Shown here: one piece after another, positions 9,595 through 20,901 of the stretch
Position numbering within the stretch: position 1 is the stretch's first letter
Layout: each line of letters opens with the position of its first letter
Assembly (NCBI GenBank): GCA_001643675.2
Contig: LSRY02000019.1
Coordinates: 496,001 to 560,000, forward strand
From: Monocercomonoides exilis
Lineage: Eukaryota; Preaxostyla; Oxymonadida; Polymastigidae
Length of the DNA stretch: 64,000 bases
Direction of reading: 5' to 3'
Position numbers and translations under genes: made by a program
The notes under the pieces: model-generated
Database searches by the model: none
What the model was told of the DNA's origin: nothing
Seen by the model: only the letters and a program-made list of their open reading frames with translations

Positions 9595-10391
9595 GAATAA
9601 TCAGTCTAATGAAGCAATGGATCTCTGGAAAAAATTGCTTAAAGCTGTAGAAAAAAAACGCGTCATGATCATCAAATATCTTTCCGTTGCATCCTCATAA
9701 CATGAAAAATGCTTTTCATTACAGCAAATAGTTACAAGTGATTTGAAAAAATAACGCTTTCCTCAAAAATTGAACAGAATTTTGATAATGACAAAATGTT
9801 TATAATGGCTCAATTTATCAGAAGTTAAGTGAAAATTGCATAAATTGTTATTCTCAGAATAATTATTTTTTTATTTTTTTCAATCGCTTTACAAATTCAT
9901 TTGTAAAAAACAACAATCATAAAAATTATAACTAAAATAATAAAAAGACATATCAAAAATTTCTTGAGTTTGCTATTCTTTCAAATTTAATATCATTTTC
10001 ACACATTGACAAGCGAATGAAAAAACGCTACATTGTTTTTGAACAAAATCAAATCTTTATAATTATTATTATTAGTATTTTTTATTAGAATAAAAATTGC
10101 AACCATCCCTGATGCATTACGTTTTTCTATTGCTTGTGAAAGTTTTTCAGATTGCAAAAAATAGTATAGATAAAACATCATGCATATAATAACAGCATTC
10201 TTAGAAATTTCATATTCTTTGAAATTCAATTTCTCAAAAAAAGTGCAATGAATCCTCTGCAACCAAACACATTAAAACAAGATGAACCAATTGTTCAAAG
10301 GAAAAGCAAGGTGTTAAGTAATATTATAAAATATAGAAAAAATAAACATCTACAAAATTTTTCAACACTATCAATAAATAATTAAGGACTT
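9595..10391. other. Intergenic, no supported gene
   Basis: About 0.8 kb upstream of the SOD-like gene. There is an open minus-strand stretch at 9999-10262 rich in Phe, Asn and Ile, with no splice context or family resemblance that convinces me. A short plus-strand frame from an ATG near 10238 also leads nowhere. The rest is AT-rich. Confidence 0.5.
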
Positions 10392-10772
10392 TTATTCAAT
10401 TGGCTCAATCATTCGAACTGGTCTTTCAGGGAATTTTGATCCACCTTGGGTAACATATATATGCTCATAAAGAAGCTTAACTTTTTGCCCAGGTGTCAAA
10501 GTCCTAATTTGAGCAATAATTGCAGGATCTTGTTTGTCTTCGTCGGCATCTGCCTTCAACGAAACATAAATCATTGTTTGTTCTTCGTCCCCGTACTCGC
10601 CAAGTTTTTCATAATGTTCATATTCATCAACTTTGAAAAGTCCGATATCAGTTGCATGTCCACAGCGATCAGGGCATAAGGATGTCATAAAGCGGCAAGG
10701 CTGGTGCTTAATGCCTTGGAATGTTGCTTTCACGCGATGCACTGATAAAACATCAAAAGTACGTGTCTCCAT
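10392..10772 (-). CDS. Small conserved protein of unknown function
   Basis: An intact 126-residue frame with an ATG start and TAA stop. The protein is compact and not low-complexity: a central CRFMTSLCPDRCGHATD segment has three Cys and one His that could bind metal, followed by FKVDEYEHYEK, a PGQKVKLLYEHIYVT segment likely to form beta strands, and a C-terminal KFPERPVRMIEPIE. I have the impression of similar proteins in other protists and bacteria but cannot name the family. A possible 3' splice acceptor (TTTTAACAG) lies two bases before the ATG, so the 5' untranslated region may contain an intron. Confidence 0.8.
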   Translation of the reverse strand: METRTFDVLSVHRVKATFQGIKHQPCRFMTSLCPDRCGHATDIGLFKVDEYEHYEKLGEYGDEEQTMIYVSLKADADEDKQDPAIIAQIRTLTPGQKVKLLYEHIYVTQGGSKFPERPVRMIEPIE

Positions 10773-10919
10773 ATCTGTTAAAAATGTTTATTTCGTTAAT
10801 TGATCTTTTCGAACCATTACATACACGAAAATGGTCTCGAAGAGTGGGAATTCCAAATACGATGCCTTTTTGCAATAAACAATCAATTTTAACATTTATA
10901 ATTTGGAAATAAAACATTT

Positions 10920-10944
10920 AAGTGAAGTGAAGTGAAGTGAAATG
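10920..10944. repeat. (GTGAA)n microsatellite
   Basis: About five copies of a GTGAA pentamer lie in the short interval between the 10.4-kb gene and the 3' end of the FYVE gene. No function is evident. Confidence 0.8.
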
Positions 10945-11031
10945 ACATTTGATGAAGATGAATTCTGAAAGTTGAAAGCTTCAAGAAAGCGAGCATAATC
11001 ATAAAATAGTTTCCTCTTTTATATCTTATCA

Positions 11032-14000
11032 TCATTTTTTAGAAAAAATTCTATCGGCATTTACTGCAAATCCAGGCGTTGGAGTGTACAAGACAGTCGG
11101 AATTGTTGGAAGATGAATATCCTTTCAAAAAAGAATTAAAAAAAATACATATTAATAACTTAAAATGAATCATTACAAACTAATTCTCTTGATATTTGTG
11201 TAACGACTCTTCAAAAAATAAAATGTTAAAAATGCAGAAAATATTTCCAGAAACACACTTTTTTCCCGCAGAATAACACTCATTCAATTGCTCCAGCACC
11301 AAAACAATATCTTTCATTTGTGACTTCAATTTGTCTCTCAGAGCACTTGTTTGATTGCGCTCAATCAAAGGAAGGCCCGCAAGTTGAATGTATTGGTTCT
11401 CCAAAATATTAAACAATGCTTCAAGATGTGTGACCAAAAGAGATAACTCTTGTGGATGATCCATATGACAATTGTTTAAAGACGATAAAAACAATGATAT
11501 TTAAACGTGCAAAATAAAAATTTAAAAAAACGAAATATTCAAAAAAACGAATGGTCCAATTGATCAGAAATTTTTTGTTTTGTCAACTAATTCCACTTTG
11601 AAATTCGAATAGTTGCCTTTCTTTATTTCTAAAATCTGATTCTAAAGAGCCTCCACGACATTTCATAACTGAGACGATTTGTATCAAAAAAAATAGATCA
11701 CGTACATGAACGGATCCTTGTCGTGTTGGAATTGATGCAGCGACTGCTTCAATCAAGATAAAATGTTCATGAAGTAATTTTCGTGCATGTGAGACAGATG
11801 CTTCAATGTTTTGATAATTTGAGTTATTGATGCTTTGGGGAATATTAATTGCATCTATTTCTGTTTTCACCTTAATCTCGTTATCAAGAAGTTGTGAAAA
11901 CGTCATTTCAACAATATTTTGCTTAGAGCCTGTTTTTTTTTAAAAAAAAAAAATGATTTTACAGAGAAATAAGCAGAAAACCATTTTCCGAATGAAGATG
12001 TCATTTCTTTTGAAATATTGAGAAGAATAAAGCACACCATATTTAAAGTTAGCTATTTCAAGAGTTTTGTACAGCTTGTTGAGCATCGAAGAGCACAATT
12101 CACAGCAAAATGCATCATCTGGTAAGAGGCATTCAGATAGATAAATTTAAAAAATAAATATCAATAAATATAAATTAAAGAATAAAAGAAAATGAAATCA
12201 AAAGAAAGAATATGAATTTCCGCTTTCTATGCATCCTTTAAACCAATATTATCTTTGCTTAAAGCATTTTTCTTCTCTTTATCTTTATCTTTATCTTTAT
12301 CTTTACTTCACTCATCTTTTCTTTTCATTCTTTCTTCAAAAATCCGTTATGCACAAATCATTCCACACCTTTCTTTCTCTCTCTCACTTCGACAACAGGA
12401 GCGAATGAGATACCAAAAGGTCCGATGCATTTTGCACAGAAAGTAGAGCGGCAGGCAGCACATACACATCTTGTCGCCATCACTGAGAATCTTTGCCTGA
12501 TTTATTTATTTTTTTAATAATAAGAATGAATGAATGAATGAATGAATAAATAAATAGAAATTATTGAAGAAATGGTTTTTGTTTAACACAAAATGAAAAC
12601 AGAATGCTTTGCACACCTACAAGATATACAATAGGATGCAGGTTTTATTTTGCCTTGCAATTGTTCAGAAGAAAACTGTTAAAAATAGATAGAATAGAAA
12701 TGATTCGAATCCGAAATAAAATAAAATAAATTAAATTAAAAAAGTATTTATTTTCCCTTCTCAACAAAACACACTTCCTTTGCTTGCCGATGAAGCTCCT
12801 CCAGTTCCTGTTTTCGCCTCTCCTTCTGCGCCTGCTGTTTCTCTCTCAACTCTGCAAAATAAGATGTGTGTGAAATCGGGTGGAGATAACGTAGATGCGG
12901 AGGAATTATTGTTGGGCTAATGAAAATAGATGAAGAAAGTTGATAGTTGTAGCAGTAGTAGTAGTAGTATTAATATTAATATTAATAAACAAGAGAAAGG
13001 GGAAAAAAACAATGAATAAATATTAAGTTCAATTTTATTCAATAAGTTTAGAAAAGACAAGAATAAATATATTGTTCATCAATAAATAAAATAAAATAAA
13101 ATAAAATAAACAAATAAACAAATAACAAAACAAACATCTTCTTTTCTGCTTTTCTGCTGAACGCCAACGAAAGCTCGCTCGTGAAAAGCGACGGCGGCTG
13201 AGCCAATTCTTCAATAATCGGCACAAATCCAAGATTATCACCAAATCCAATTTCAGTTCTTGTTCTTGTTCCAATTCCAATAACATTTCTATTTTCATTC
13301 ACATTTTCATTTCTTGTTCCTCTTCCACTTCCTCTTCCACTTTCAACCCCGTTTTCAACTCCGCTTTCAACTTCACTTTCAACTCCACTTCCAATTCCAG
13401 GCACATCAACAGCTGTCCATTCGTCATCGAGTTCTTGGCTGACAAGTGAAGACAACAGAAGAGACGATGAAGGAGAATGAAGCAGAGCCCCACTTTTGGA
13501 CATTTCATTCGCATGTTTTGAATTTAACTTGGAAGTCAAAGAAGAAGGGGAGGTGGAGGAGGAAGAAGAAGATAAAGAAGAAGAAGAGGAGGAGGAAGAA
13601 GAAGAAGCAGACGAATCAGAATGCAAAAGGAGAGAATGATTTTTAGGTGGAGGCGGAGGAGGGGGTGGAGAAGGAGAAGGAGAAAAAGAAAAAGAAGATG
13701 AAGATTGCACAGGTGATTTCAGTGTTTGTTTATTAGAAATCGAAGATTGAGACACATTGGAAGGGGAATCTGTGTGCGAATGAGATGTGTTAAAAGATTG
13801 ATTTGTGGTTGATAATTCTTGTGATGATGCAGATGCAGATGAAGGTGAAGGTGAAGAGGAAGAGGAAGAGGAAGAGGAAGAGGAAGAGGAAGAGGAAGAG
13901 GAAGAGGAAGAGGAAGAGGAAGAGGAAGAGGAAGAGGAAGAGGAAGAGGAAGAGGAAGAGGAAGAGGAAGAGGAAGAGGAAGAGGAAGAGGAAGAGGAAG

Positions 14001-16221
14001 AGGAAGAGGAAGAGGAAGAGGAAGAGGAAGAGGAAGAGGAAGAGGAAGAGGAAGAGGAAGAGGAAGAGGAAGAGGAAGAGGAAGAGGAAAAGGAAGAGGA
14101 AGAGGAAGAGGAAGAGGAAGAGGAAGAGGAAGGAGAGGAAGAAGAAGGAGAGGAAGAAGAAAAAGAAGTTGATTGTGAAGAATGAGAGCGCATAGAAGAT
14201 GTCTTACGATGAGGCGGTGGAGGAGGCGGTGGAGGAGCCTGTTGAAAAGAAGAAGCAGAAGAAGAGGCAGAAGAGGCAGAAGAGGCAGAAGAGGCAGAAG
14301 AGGCAGAAGAGGCAGAAGAAGCAGAAGAAGAAGAAGCAGAGGAAGAGGAAGAAGAAGTGGAAGATGATGAAAAAGAAGGCGAAAATGGAGAAGAAGGCGA
14401 AAATGGAGGAGAAGGCGTAGAAGAAACAGCTACCGTTTCAGTCATAGACAAAGGATCAGCGTTGAGTGTTGATTGGCTTATTAATTGAAACGAAGACTGC
14501 GACAAAGAAACCGAAGGAGAAGGAGAAAGAGAAGCAGAAGCAGAAGCAGAAGGCGCATGTGAACAAGCCACTTTTGTTTCCGAAGTATTTTGTTTGTGTG
14601 AAGAAGATGGCTTTTGGGATGGCTGAGCATTGGAGAATGAACTGGATGAAGCTGAGGGATTCTTTGTGCAGTCTGCGTTTAAGTTGGAAGGTGGAGAAGA
14701 CAAAGTGAATGAAGACGAATTTGATACAGATGATGCGGATGATGATGAAAATGGCAATGGAAATGATGATGATGATAACGACGACGATGATGATGATGAT
14801 TGCAGATGAACAGAAGCAGAGCTGGATGAAGTGACTGAAGCAACTGAAGAAGCAGAAGAAGCAGAAGAAGCAGAAGAAGCAGAAGAAGAAGAAGAAGAAG
14901 AAGAAGAACAAGAACAAGAACAAGAACAAGAACAAGAACAAGAACAAGAAGCTGAGTTTTGAGAAGGCTTCGCTTGCTGTGTTGATGTCGTATTGTTCTT
15001 TTGTGCTTCACGAGATGCAATTTCCGTGCCAAAAGCGTTGTTTTGCTTTGAAGAATGGCCAAATTGAGAAGGAATCACACCAACTATTGGTACAATGTTA
15101 TTTCTATGCTGAGGCATTGGCTGCTGCAAAGCCACTCTTCCAGCGGCTGGTTGATTGGATGCTTGCAAATCCTGCTTCGCAGAGGATATGGCAGAATCAG
15201 GCTCGTTTCTTGTCTGCCGCTGCACCGCTTGTTTTGTTGACTGCTGCAAAGAAGTCAAAGTTGGTGCTGAAGAATCTTTTGTGGATGACGAAATAGAATC
15301 CAACTCAAAAGCAGATCGAATCTTTGCCGGATGCATTTCAAAACGGCGACCATCAAATGTTTGTGGAGATCCAGCTAAGCCTTGTGACGCTTGAGACATC
15401 CCCGAAATTGATGTACTGTCTCTAGATAGCTGCTTACTTGGAATTCCATTCGATAAAGTAAATTGGTCATTTGAGTTAAAAAAGGTAGAAGTCGATGACG
15501 AAGAAGTTATTGAAGTTGAAGATGGCATCGAACTAATCTGTTTGGTTGTGGACGCACCCTGAGAATAAGGAATTGCAGCTGTTGATGACGCAGAACAATC
15601 GCAAGCTGATGGGAGTTGTGGATGAACCGTAGATAAGGAATTCTGTGGATAGCAATCATTATAGTGATGAATATCTGCTTTTTCCGATCCGGTATGAGTC
15701 ATTGAGCTGTTATCTTGCTGCGTGGGATGAGCAATTATTGAAGGAGATGTCAACGGATCATTGACGCGCGGAGGGCGAGCGAATACAAACGAAGTATGCC
15801 TTGAAGCTTGCTGTTGACACGGAACAAATTGTGGAATATTTTGTCTTTGCGGAATCCAAGTATTGGAGCTAAACTGATTTGAGTCATATGCACATCCATC
15901 ATTCCACCCAAGCGTCTTTAATTCAGATGCATAAATTGGAGGATATATCCGAGAAACTGGGCATTGAGGAGGGAAAGGAATCTGTTGCCAAGAACGAGGT
16001 TTGGATGGAATTTGAGGAGGAATTTCGGGAACATATGTGCCCAAGGAATAGCCTTTTTGTGTCCAATGTCCGGATGCAGGCAGAGCTGGATACCAAACAT
16101 TTCCCGGCACGCTTCAAATATAAATAATTAAGATCCAAAAGGTGTAAAGAGGTAGATATATCTGAAATGTAATGACAATTCACGTAAAGTTGCACACTAG
16201 CTGGCCATCTTCGGATGTTCC
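11032..16221 (-). CDS. FYVE zinc-finger protein with a giant Ser-rich N-terminal region (Vac1/rabenosyn-like?), 11 exons, 5' end not found
   Basis: Exons that fit splice sites and phase: 16184-16221, 13132-16111, 12775-12849, 12617-12675, 12369-12496, 12038-12118, 11702-11929, 11588-11668, 11259-11448, 11181-11208 and 11032-11121. Together they give 1325 codons and a TGA stop. The huge second exon encodes about 990 residues of Pro/Gln/Ser and almost pure Ser tracts. A charged helix (LREKQQAQKERRKQELEELH) leads into a FYVE domain split over four exons: CISCRQRFS, RCVCAACRSTFCAKC and CCELC supply the four Cys pairs. FYVE domains bind phosphatidylinositol 3-phosphate on endosomes. The C-terminal helical part (TFSQLLDNEIKV, HLEALFNILENQ) would fit a Rab-binding Vac1/rabenosyn-type protein, but that is a guess. 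No initiating ATG precedes 16221, so at least one upstream exon is missing and a DIRS-like element begins 110 bp further on. Confidence 0.7.
13854..14131. repeat. Long (GAAGAG)n hexanucleotide tract coding polyserine
   Basis: About 280 bp of near-perfect GAAGAG repeats inside the giant exon of the FYVE gene. On the coding (minus) strand it is read as uninterrupted Ser. On the plus strand it is open as poly-Glu or Lys-Arg, but those readings lack any gene context. Confidence 0.95.
14263..14345. repeat. (GAAGAGGCA)n coding microsatellite
   Basis: Repeats of a nine-base unit read on the minus strand as Ser-Ala-Ser runs in the FYVE protein. A related run lies at about 14841-14885. Confidence 0.85.
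14906..14950. repeat. (GAACAA)n coding microsatellite, Cys-Ser repeats
   Basis: A hexanucleotide run read on the minus strand as alternating Ser and Cys within the Ser-rich region of the FYVE protein. The Cys-Ser run is unusual and may be tolerated as disordered sequence or could chelate metal. Confidence 0.85.
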
Positions 16222-16330
16222 CTTTCAAAAATTCAGTTATATTATAAAAAATAAATATTGAAAATAATTATTTTTCACAATAATTTTTGTATGGGTTTCT
16301 TTTTTTTTTCGTAAAGAATAAACAAAACTA

Positions 16331-16348
16331 CAACACCTCTTGTCATGG
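16331..16348 (+). repeat. Left inverted terminal repeat of DIRS-like element 2
   Basis: Exact reverse complement of 20902-20919. Similarity continues about ten bases outward with one gap, so the original repeat was longer. Confidence 0.75.
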
Positions 16349-16370
16349 GAGTAATTATAGTTGGGAATTG

Positions 16371-17885
16371 TTATAAATCTGCATGAATATGACTGGTCTC
16401 ACTTGTCTGAACTGTTCTAATTGTGGTATATTTAATTCTGCTGCATTCTCTTGTAGGCTCCACTGTCTGTGCGCTTGGAACTTGAGAGTTGAGTTGGTTG
16501 TTCAGTTCCACAATAGGTGGTCGAGGTAACGCAGTTGTTCTTGAAAAGAGGCTTGTTGTTTCCTGTGAGGCGGAGGCTGGGAGAAATGGTGCTTGGACAG
16601 TGGATGAGCAGTTGGAAGCAACAAGCGCGGTTTGATCTTCCTGTTAAGGAGCAATCAGCGCGTGGGCCATGTCGGAAGCAAGGTTGACTCTAAGGAAGGA
16701 GCGCGTTGGAGTGTGAGCTGTCGGGGATAGGCGAGCACGTTTCGCTATCAGCACTTCTCGGACCCCCTTCAAGATCAAGGCGGAAATGGCTGCATGCTTG
16801 ATTGTGTATGGTCTGAACTCCTGTGGGATCCCTACCTGTGTCATTCCGAGTTTTGCCAATTTTCTAATTCCTGAAGTCTTCAGCGGTGTGTGATGCGTCG
16901 TGTTCAGAAGAAATATGTCTCTCGATTCGTTGGTTCTTCGAACTCTTTCCCAAAGGCAGTTGACGGCTCTTGCTGAGCAGATCTTCTCATCAACATCTCA
17001 TAAGAAAGGAATTGTTACGTAACTCAATGGAATGGAAGTTTTCAGGTGAGTGTGGAGGTGGATGAAATCGTTGTTGAAAATGGATTTGCTCATCGATAGT
17101 TGTTCGAGTTCGTGGAAGCGGCATGCTGTTAACAGAACACATAGCAAAATGCACTTCACTGTAAGTTCGAAAAACGATAGGTTAGCATTGCATGGTCGTG
17201 AATTGGAATAGTCAAACACCAGTGAGTGCGACAACATATATGTGTAAGGTTTTCTTGGAACATGGGAACGGTGGAAGGAGTAGAAGATTGTCTTAATAAT
17301 TGGGACTTGCTTAATGTCTTCTCCATAACTAATTCTTGAGAATAGAGAAAATGCAAATCTCGAGGCGCACAAGCATGTGTAGGGGAATCCCTTTTCCTTC
17401 AGTTTGACAAAAATCATGGCACACCTTTGACACCATTCCACGAAGTCTTGTGGAAATTCTCCACAATTTTCCTCCGTCCATGCCTGGGCAAAATGCGCGA
17501 ATCCTAATGTGAAGGCTGTCCAAGTTGAAGTCGATGCACTATTTTTAGCTTCGGTGATTATTGCTTCGGGAACAATGCATCTACGAAGGTCGCTGTTCCA
17601 CCACTGCTCTCCTTTTTGCGCTACCAGTTGAGTCTTGCAGCCAAGAACACCCCCCGGGGAAGTGAAACTCCAGTCTTCTTTGGACCCGGTCCCGCCTTCA
17701 AAACTTTGTTCGAATTGTTTCATTTCATTCAACGTGTTGATATCTCCATAAACAGTTGGATCCAAATTTGGTTCCTCCAAGCTGAAAGATGAATCACTTA
17801 TTTTTCCTGTTCCTCCCGAATCTTCCTTTAGCAATGAAGAATCAGAGGTATTTGGGGATGAACAAGGGTTACTGCTCCTTTCCAT
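16371..17885 (-). pseudogene. Tyrosine recombinase of DIRS-like element 2, inactivated
   Basis: A single reading frame runs from about 17885 to a TAA at 16371 with only two internal stops, TGA at 16998-17000 and TAA at 16644-16646, and no frameshift. The N-terminal core-binding part precedes LLTACRFHELEQLSM, which carries the first catalytic Arg. The second box reads YTIKHAAISAL, with Lys where element 1 has Arg (YSIRHAV). The nucleophile region reads TRSFLRVNL, with Phe aligned to the catalytic Tyr of element 1 (EYYTVL). The C-terminal tail of about 90 residues is Ser/Thr/Pro-rich. With both changes the product could not act as a recombinase even if translated. Confidence 0.75.
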
Positions 17886-19384
17886 TTTGCTTGACGTCCA
17901 TCATCTATCACGTGGCTTCCTGGCCCAAACCAGATTGCAGCTTTGTGGTTTCGTCCGTTCGCGAAGGCATCCTGTTCGATTGTGATGTTCAGTCGTTGTT
18001 CTAGCTCTCTTTGTGCTTCACCTGTAATCTCGTAGTCTCCTGCGCGTTTAGGTTTTGAGAGGGCATCCGCCGTCGTGTTCTTTGCTCCTGGAAGGTGAAT
18101 TGCTCTCAGCTGAATGTTCCATTCTGTTGTCCATTGTCTGATCTTCCTCGTGAGAGACAGGAGATTCTTTCCAGCTGTCCAGCGATTGATGTCGTATACA
18201 ACAGCGGTGTTGTCCGATCTCAGAAGAATCCATCGGGCATTGTGTTTGGCAATGAGATAGAGCAAATGTTTGAGGGACAAAAGGACAGCTAACAACTCCT
18301 TGAAATTGGATGACTGGTTGAGGAATACTCGATTGAAAGCTTGATGGAAGTGGTATAGAGAGCTGCCTATTCAAAGGGTTGCACCACAGGCCCAGTGTGT
18401 AGCATCGGTTGTCAACGTCGCGTCTGGAATTGCAAACAACACCCAAGGTCTTTCCTCCTTCTCTCTCAGTCTCGTTTTCCAATATTGAAGCTGTTTCATA
18501 ATTGAATGATTCAGATTCATCGCACCAGTCCAACCGGTTTTCCTGACTGCATTGTTGAGTTCTTTGAATAATTTATTCATGCGCAGAGAAGCGTCTGTGT
18601 AGACGAATCGAGTTGCGCTGATTTCGCCTTCTGGTGATGTGAACTCTTTTGTCATTATCGGTGTTTCCTTCGATGCCAAACACATCCACCGTTTCATTTT
18701 CTTCTGCAACAAGGACCTGTGCTTCGTCTCCAACGCGACCTTCATAAATTGTGCATTCCATGTCCAACCAAGAAAGGAGAAGATTTTTCTTGGAGTTAAC
18801 CTGCTCTTCTCTTCGTTGACAACAAGTCCGAGATTGTTGAACCAGTGAACGATTCCTGTTGTAGCTTTCAACAAGGCGTCTTTGTCCTCGTGAAAAATGA
18901 TTATGTCGTCGAGATAATTAAAACATCTTTCCCTCCATCTTTTCCTTACCTGCTGCACGACCTTCCTCATCAGCTTTGAAAATATTCCTGGAGCATCTTT
19001 GTAACCGAAGGGGAGACCTTTGAATGCGAATGTCCTCTTTCTGAAGCCGAAAGCAAGGAAGGGAGTGAAATCTTTGTGTACGGGGACATGGATATAGGCC
19101 TGTGAGATGTCTATTGAAACCGCATAATCGTCCTTGCGGAGGAGCTTCTCCAGTGTCTTGTGATCCTCGGATTTGAAGTGAATGTCCTTTATTTCTTTGT
19201 TAAAGGGGCGATGATCGAGGATCTGTCGATATTTCCCGTTCTTTTTCTTTTTGAAAAACAGAGTGTTCAAACATTTTGCCTCTCCTTCTTTGATTTCGCA
19301 TAAGATGTTGTTGGACAAACTCTCCTGTATCCATTTGGCACACTTTTCATCTTCCTTTCTTGTGCCAATGTAGCCTCTTCGCAA
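17828..19384 (-). pseudogene. RT-RNase H polyprotein of DIRS-like element 2, one in-frame TGA
   Basis: The reverse transcriptase is well preserved: FFKKKKNGKYRQILDHRPFN, DISQAYIHVPVH, GLPFGYKDAPG and the YLDD motif (18903-18917). RNase H follows with TTDATHWACGATL and LRSDNTAVVYDI and GAKNTTADALS. A TGA at 18371-18373 interrupts RNase H just after its first catalytic Asp block. The frame then continues open in the same phase. The frame is also open about 30 codons upstream of 19384, back to a TAG. It overlaps the recombinase frame by about 60 bases. Confidence 0.8.
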
Positions 19385-19557
19385 ATAAACCTCCTTCGTT
19401 AACTTTTCTTTCGCAGATTTTCCTTTCCAAACTGGGCGAACTCCAAACGTTGTTGTGTTCTTAACTCCATTGCTCCTCCATTCCTATGTAAACATCTGAG
19501 TCCTGCCTCCTTTTAAATCTTGGATGTCCCCCGGCTTCGGAACCATTTCACTGTTTG

Positions 19558-20901
19558 TCACTGTTGTCTGGATGATGTTCTCGTTCGGAACTGGGCAGGC
19601 CCGATGCTTCGGGCCGGAAGCCGAAAAAATCTTCTTCTATTGTAAAGTTGGTACTGCGATGGTTGCGATCGAGCTCTCCTTGCCTCGAGAAATGGTTTGA
19701 ACTTGAACAATTTTTCACTCGAGACAATTGGGTCCTCTGTTACCATTCTAAGCGCTTTAGCTGCGGAGAATCCGTATTCTGCTTAAATCCTAGAGTTCCT
19801 TGCTTCTTGGAGACCCGAAATCACAAGCATCATCGCATTGGATAGTCCTTCCAGTTTCTCCGGCGCATCTGCGTGTGTTTGTATTAGTGCCTTCACTGCT
19901 TGAATTAAGTAGTGTTCAACTCTCCAGCCGCTGGAATTTAGTGCGTCCTTTATCTAATTTGATGGTCTTGCAAATTTGTGAACCTTGGATGGGATTAACG
20001 GTGGGAAGGATAAAAATACAAAAAAAGAAACTAAGTAGGCTATATGGTGTGAGTTGATATTCAGATCAAAAATGGATTCCGAGGTTTCTGACCCAAATAA
20101 TTCTTTGTATAACGTAGCAAAAATATCCTTTCCATTATGGGATGAAGCGGAAGAGGTATCTCCTGATGAAGATTGTGCTGGTTGCAGAAGTGGTACACTG
20201 CTTGAGGATATACCTCTGTGACCTGACAAATAACTTGAAGCCTCGTCTGTCACAAAAAAAAAAGAAAGAAAAAGAAAAAGAAAAAGAAAAAGAAAAAGAA
20301 ATGAAATGAAATGAAAAGAAGAGAAAAGAATAGATTAGAATAGAATAGAATAATAAAATTATAAATAAAATAAAATAAAATTTAAACTAATTAAACGATA
20401 GCTAAAACTTTTAAAGATTTTCAAAGCATTTTGGAAAAGATTTGTTGATAGCATCTGTCATATCTTGTCGATTTTTCTCTTTTGTCAGTGACTGTCAATG
20501 ACAAATTGTGACAAAAATATGCCTCAACTGACATCTCGTGTCAAATAAAATAAATATTGGGAACCTGATCATTTTATTTTTATTTTAATTTTTACAAAAT
20601 AATAAGAATTATTTCATGAAGATTTTCAAATTAATTATTATAGTAATTATGAATTAAAAAATCGTTATAAATAACCCTTTTTGACAAGTCATAAATATCT
20701 TGTCAGTCATTTTGTCATTGTTACAATTTTCTTTTGTCATGTCACAGAGGTATACTTGAGGAGGTAGGCTGAGATAAGCCCACGGCGCCCGTTGATCCGC
20801 TGAGCGTAAAAATACTACCCAGTCCAAATCCAGGTCTTGTTGCAGTGTTTTCAATATCTATGATCTGATAAGCGACTGAGCCCTTAATACAGACTCCACT
20901 T
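19558..20901 (-). pseudogene. Gag-like remnant of DIRS-like element 2
   Basis: One frame can be followed through a Ser-rich segment (SSVPLLQPAQSSSGDTSSAS, then DIFATLYKELFG), a helical segment (SSGWRVEHYLIQAVKALIQT, then MMLVISGLQEAR) and a basic end (RRFFRLPARSIGP). It is interrupted by TAG near 19954, TAA near 19787 and the 546-bp insertion at 20209-20754. Across the empty insertion site the frame is continuous, upstream SQPT joining SSSSVPLL. The first exon or start codon is not clear. Assignment as gag rests on position and on its helical core, not on sequence identity to element 1. Confidence 0.55.
20209..20754. mobile_element. 546-bp non-autonomous DNA transposon with 8-bp target duplication (hAT-like)
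   Basis: Perfect 14-bp terminal inverted repeats, TATACCTCTGTGAC and its complement, are flanked directly by CTTGAGGA on both sides (20201-20208 and 20755-20762). An 8-bp duplication is typical of hAT, P and Merlin superfamilies. Both subterminal regions contain many TGTCA or TGACA motifs, like the clustered transposase-binding sites of hAT elements. The interior has (GAAAAA)n-like runs and no coding frame. It inserted into the gag-like frame of DIRS-like element 2, so it is younger than that element. Confidence 0.85.

Noticed and set aside
9999-10262. Possible minus-strand exon
   Set aside because: Asn/Phe/Ile-rich, no family resemblance and no splice partners that keep phase.
12700-12715. 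GATTCGAATCC resembling a tRNA T-arm
   Set aside because: It lies in an intron of the FYVE gene and no acceptor, D or anticodon stem can be drawn upstream.
13803-14195. Plus-strand frames coding poly-Glu and poly-Lys/Arg
   Set aside because: They are only the complement of the polyserine-coding microsatellite in the FYVE gene, with no start context or conserved flanks.
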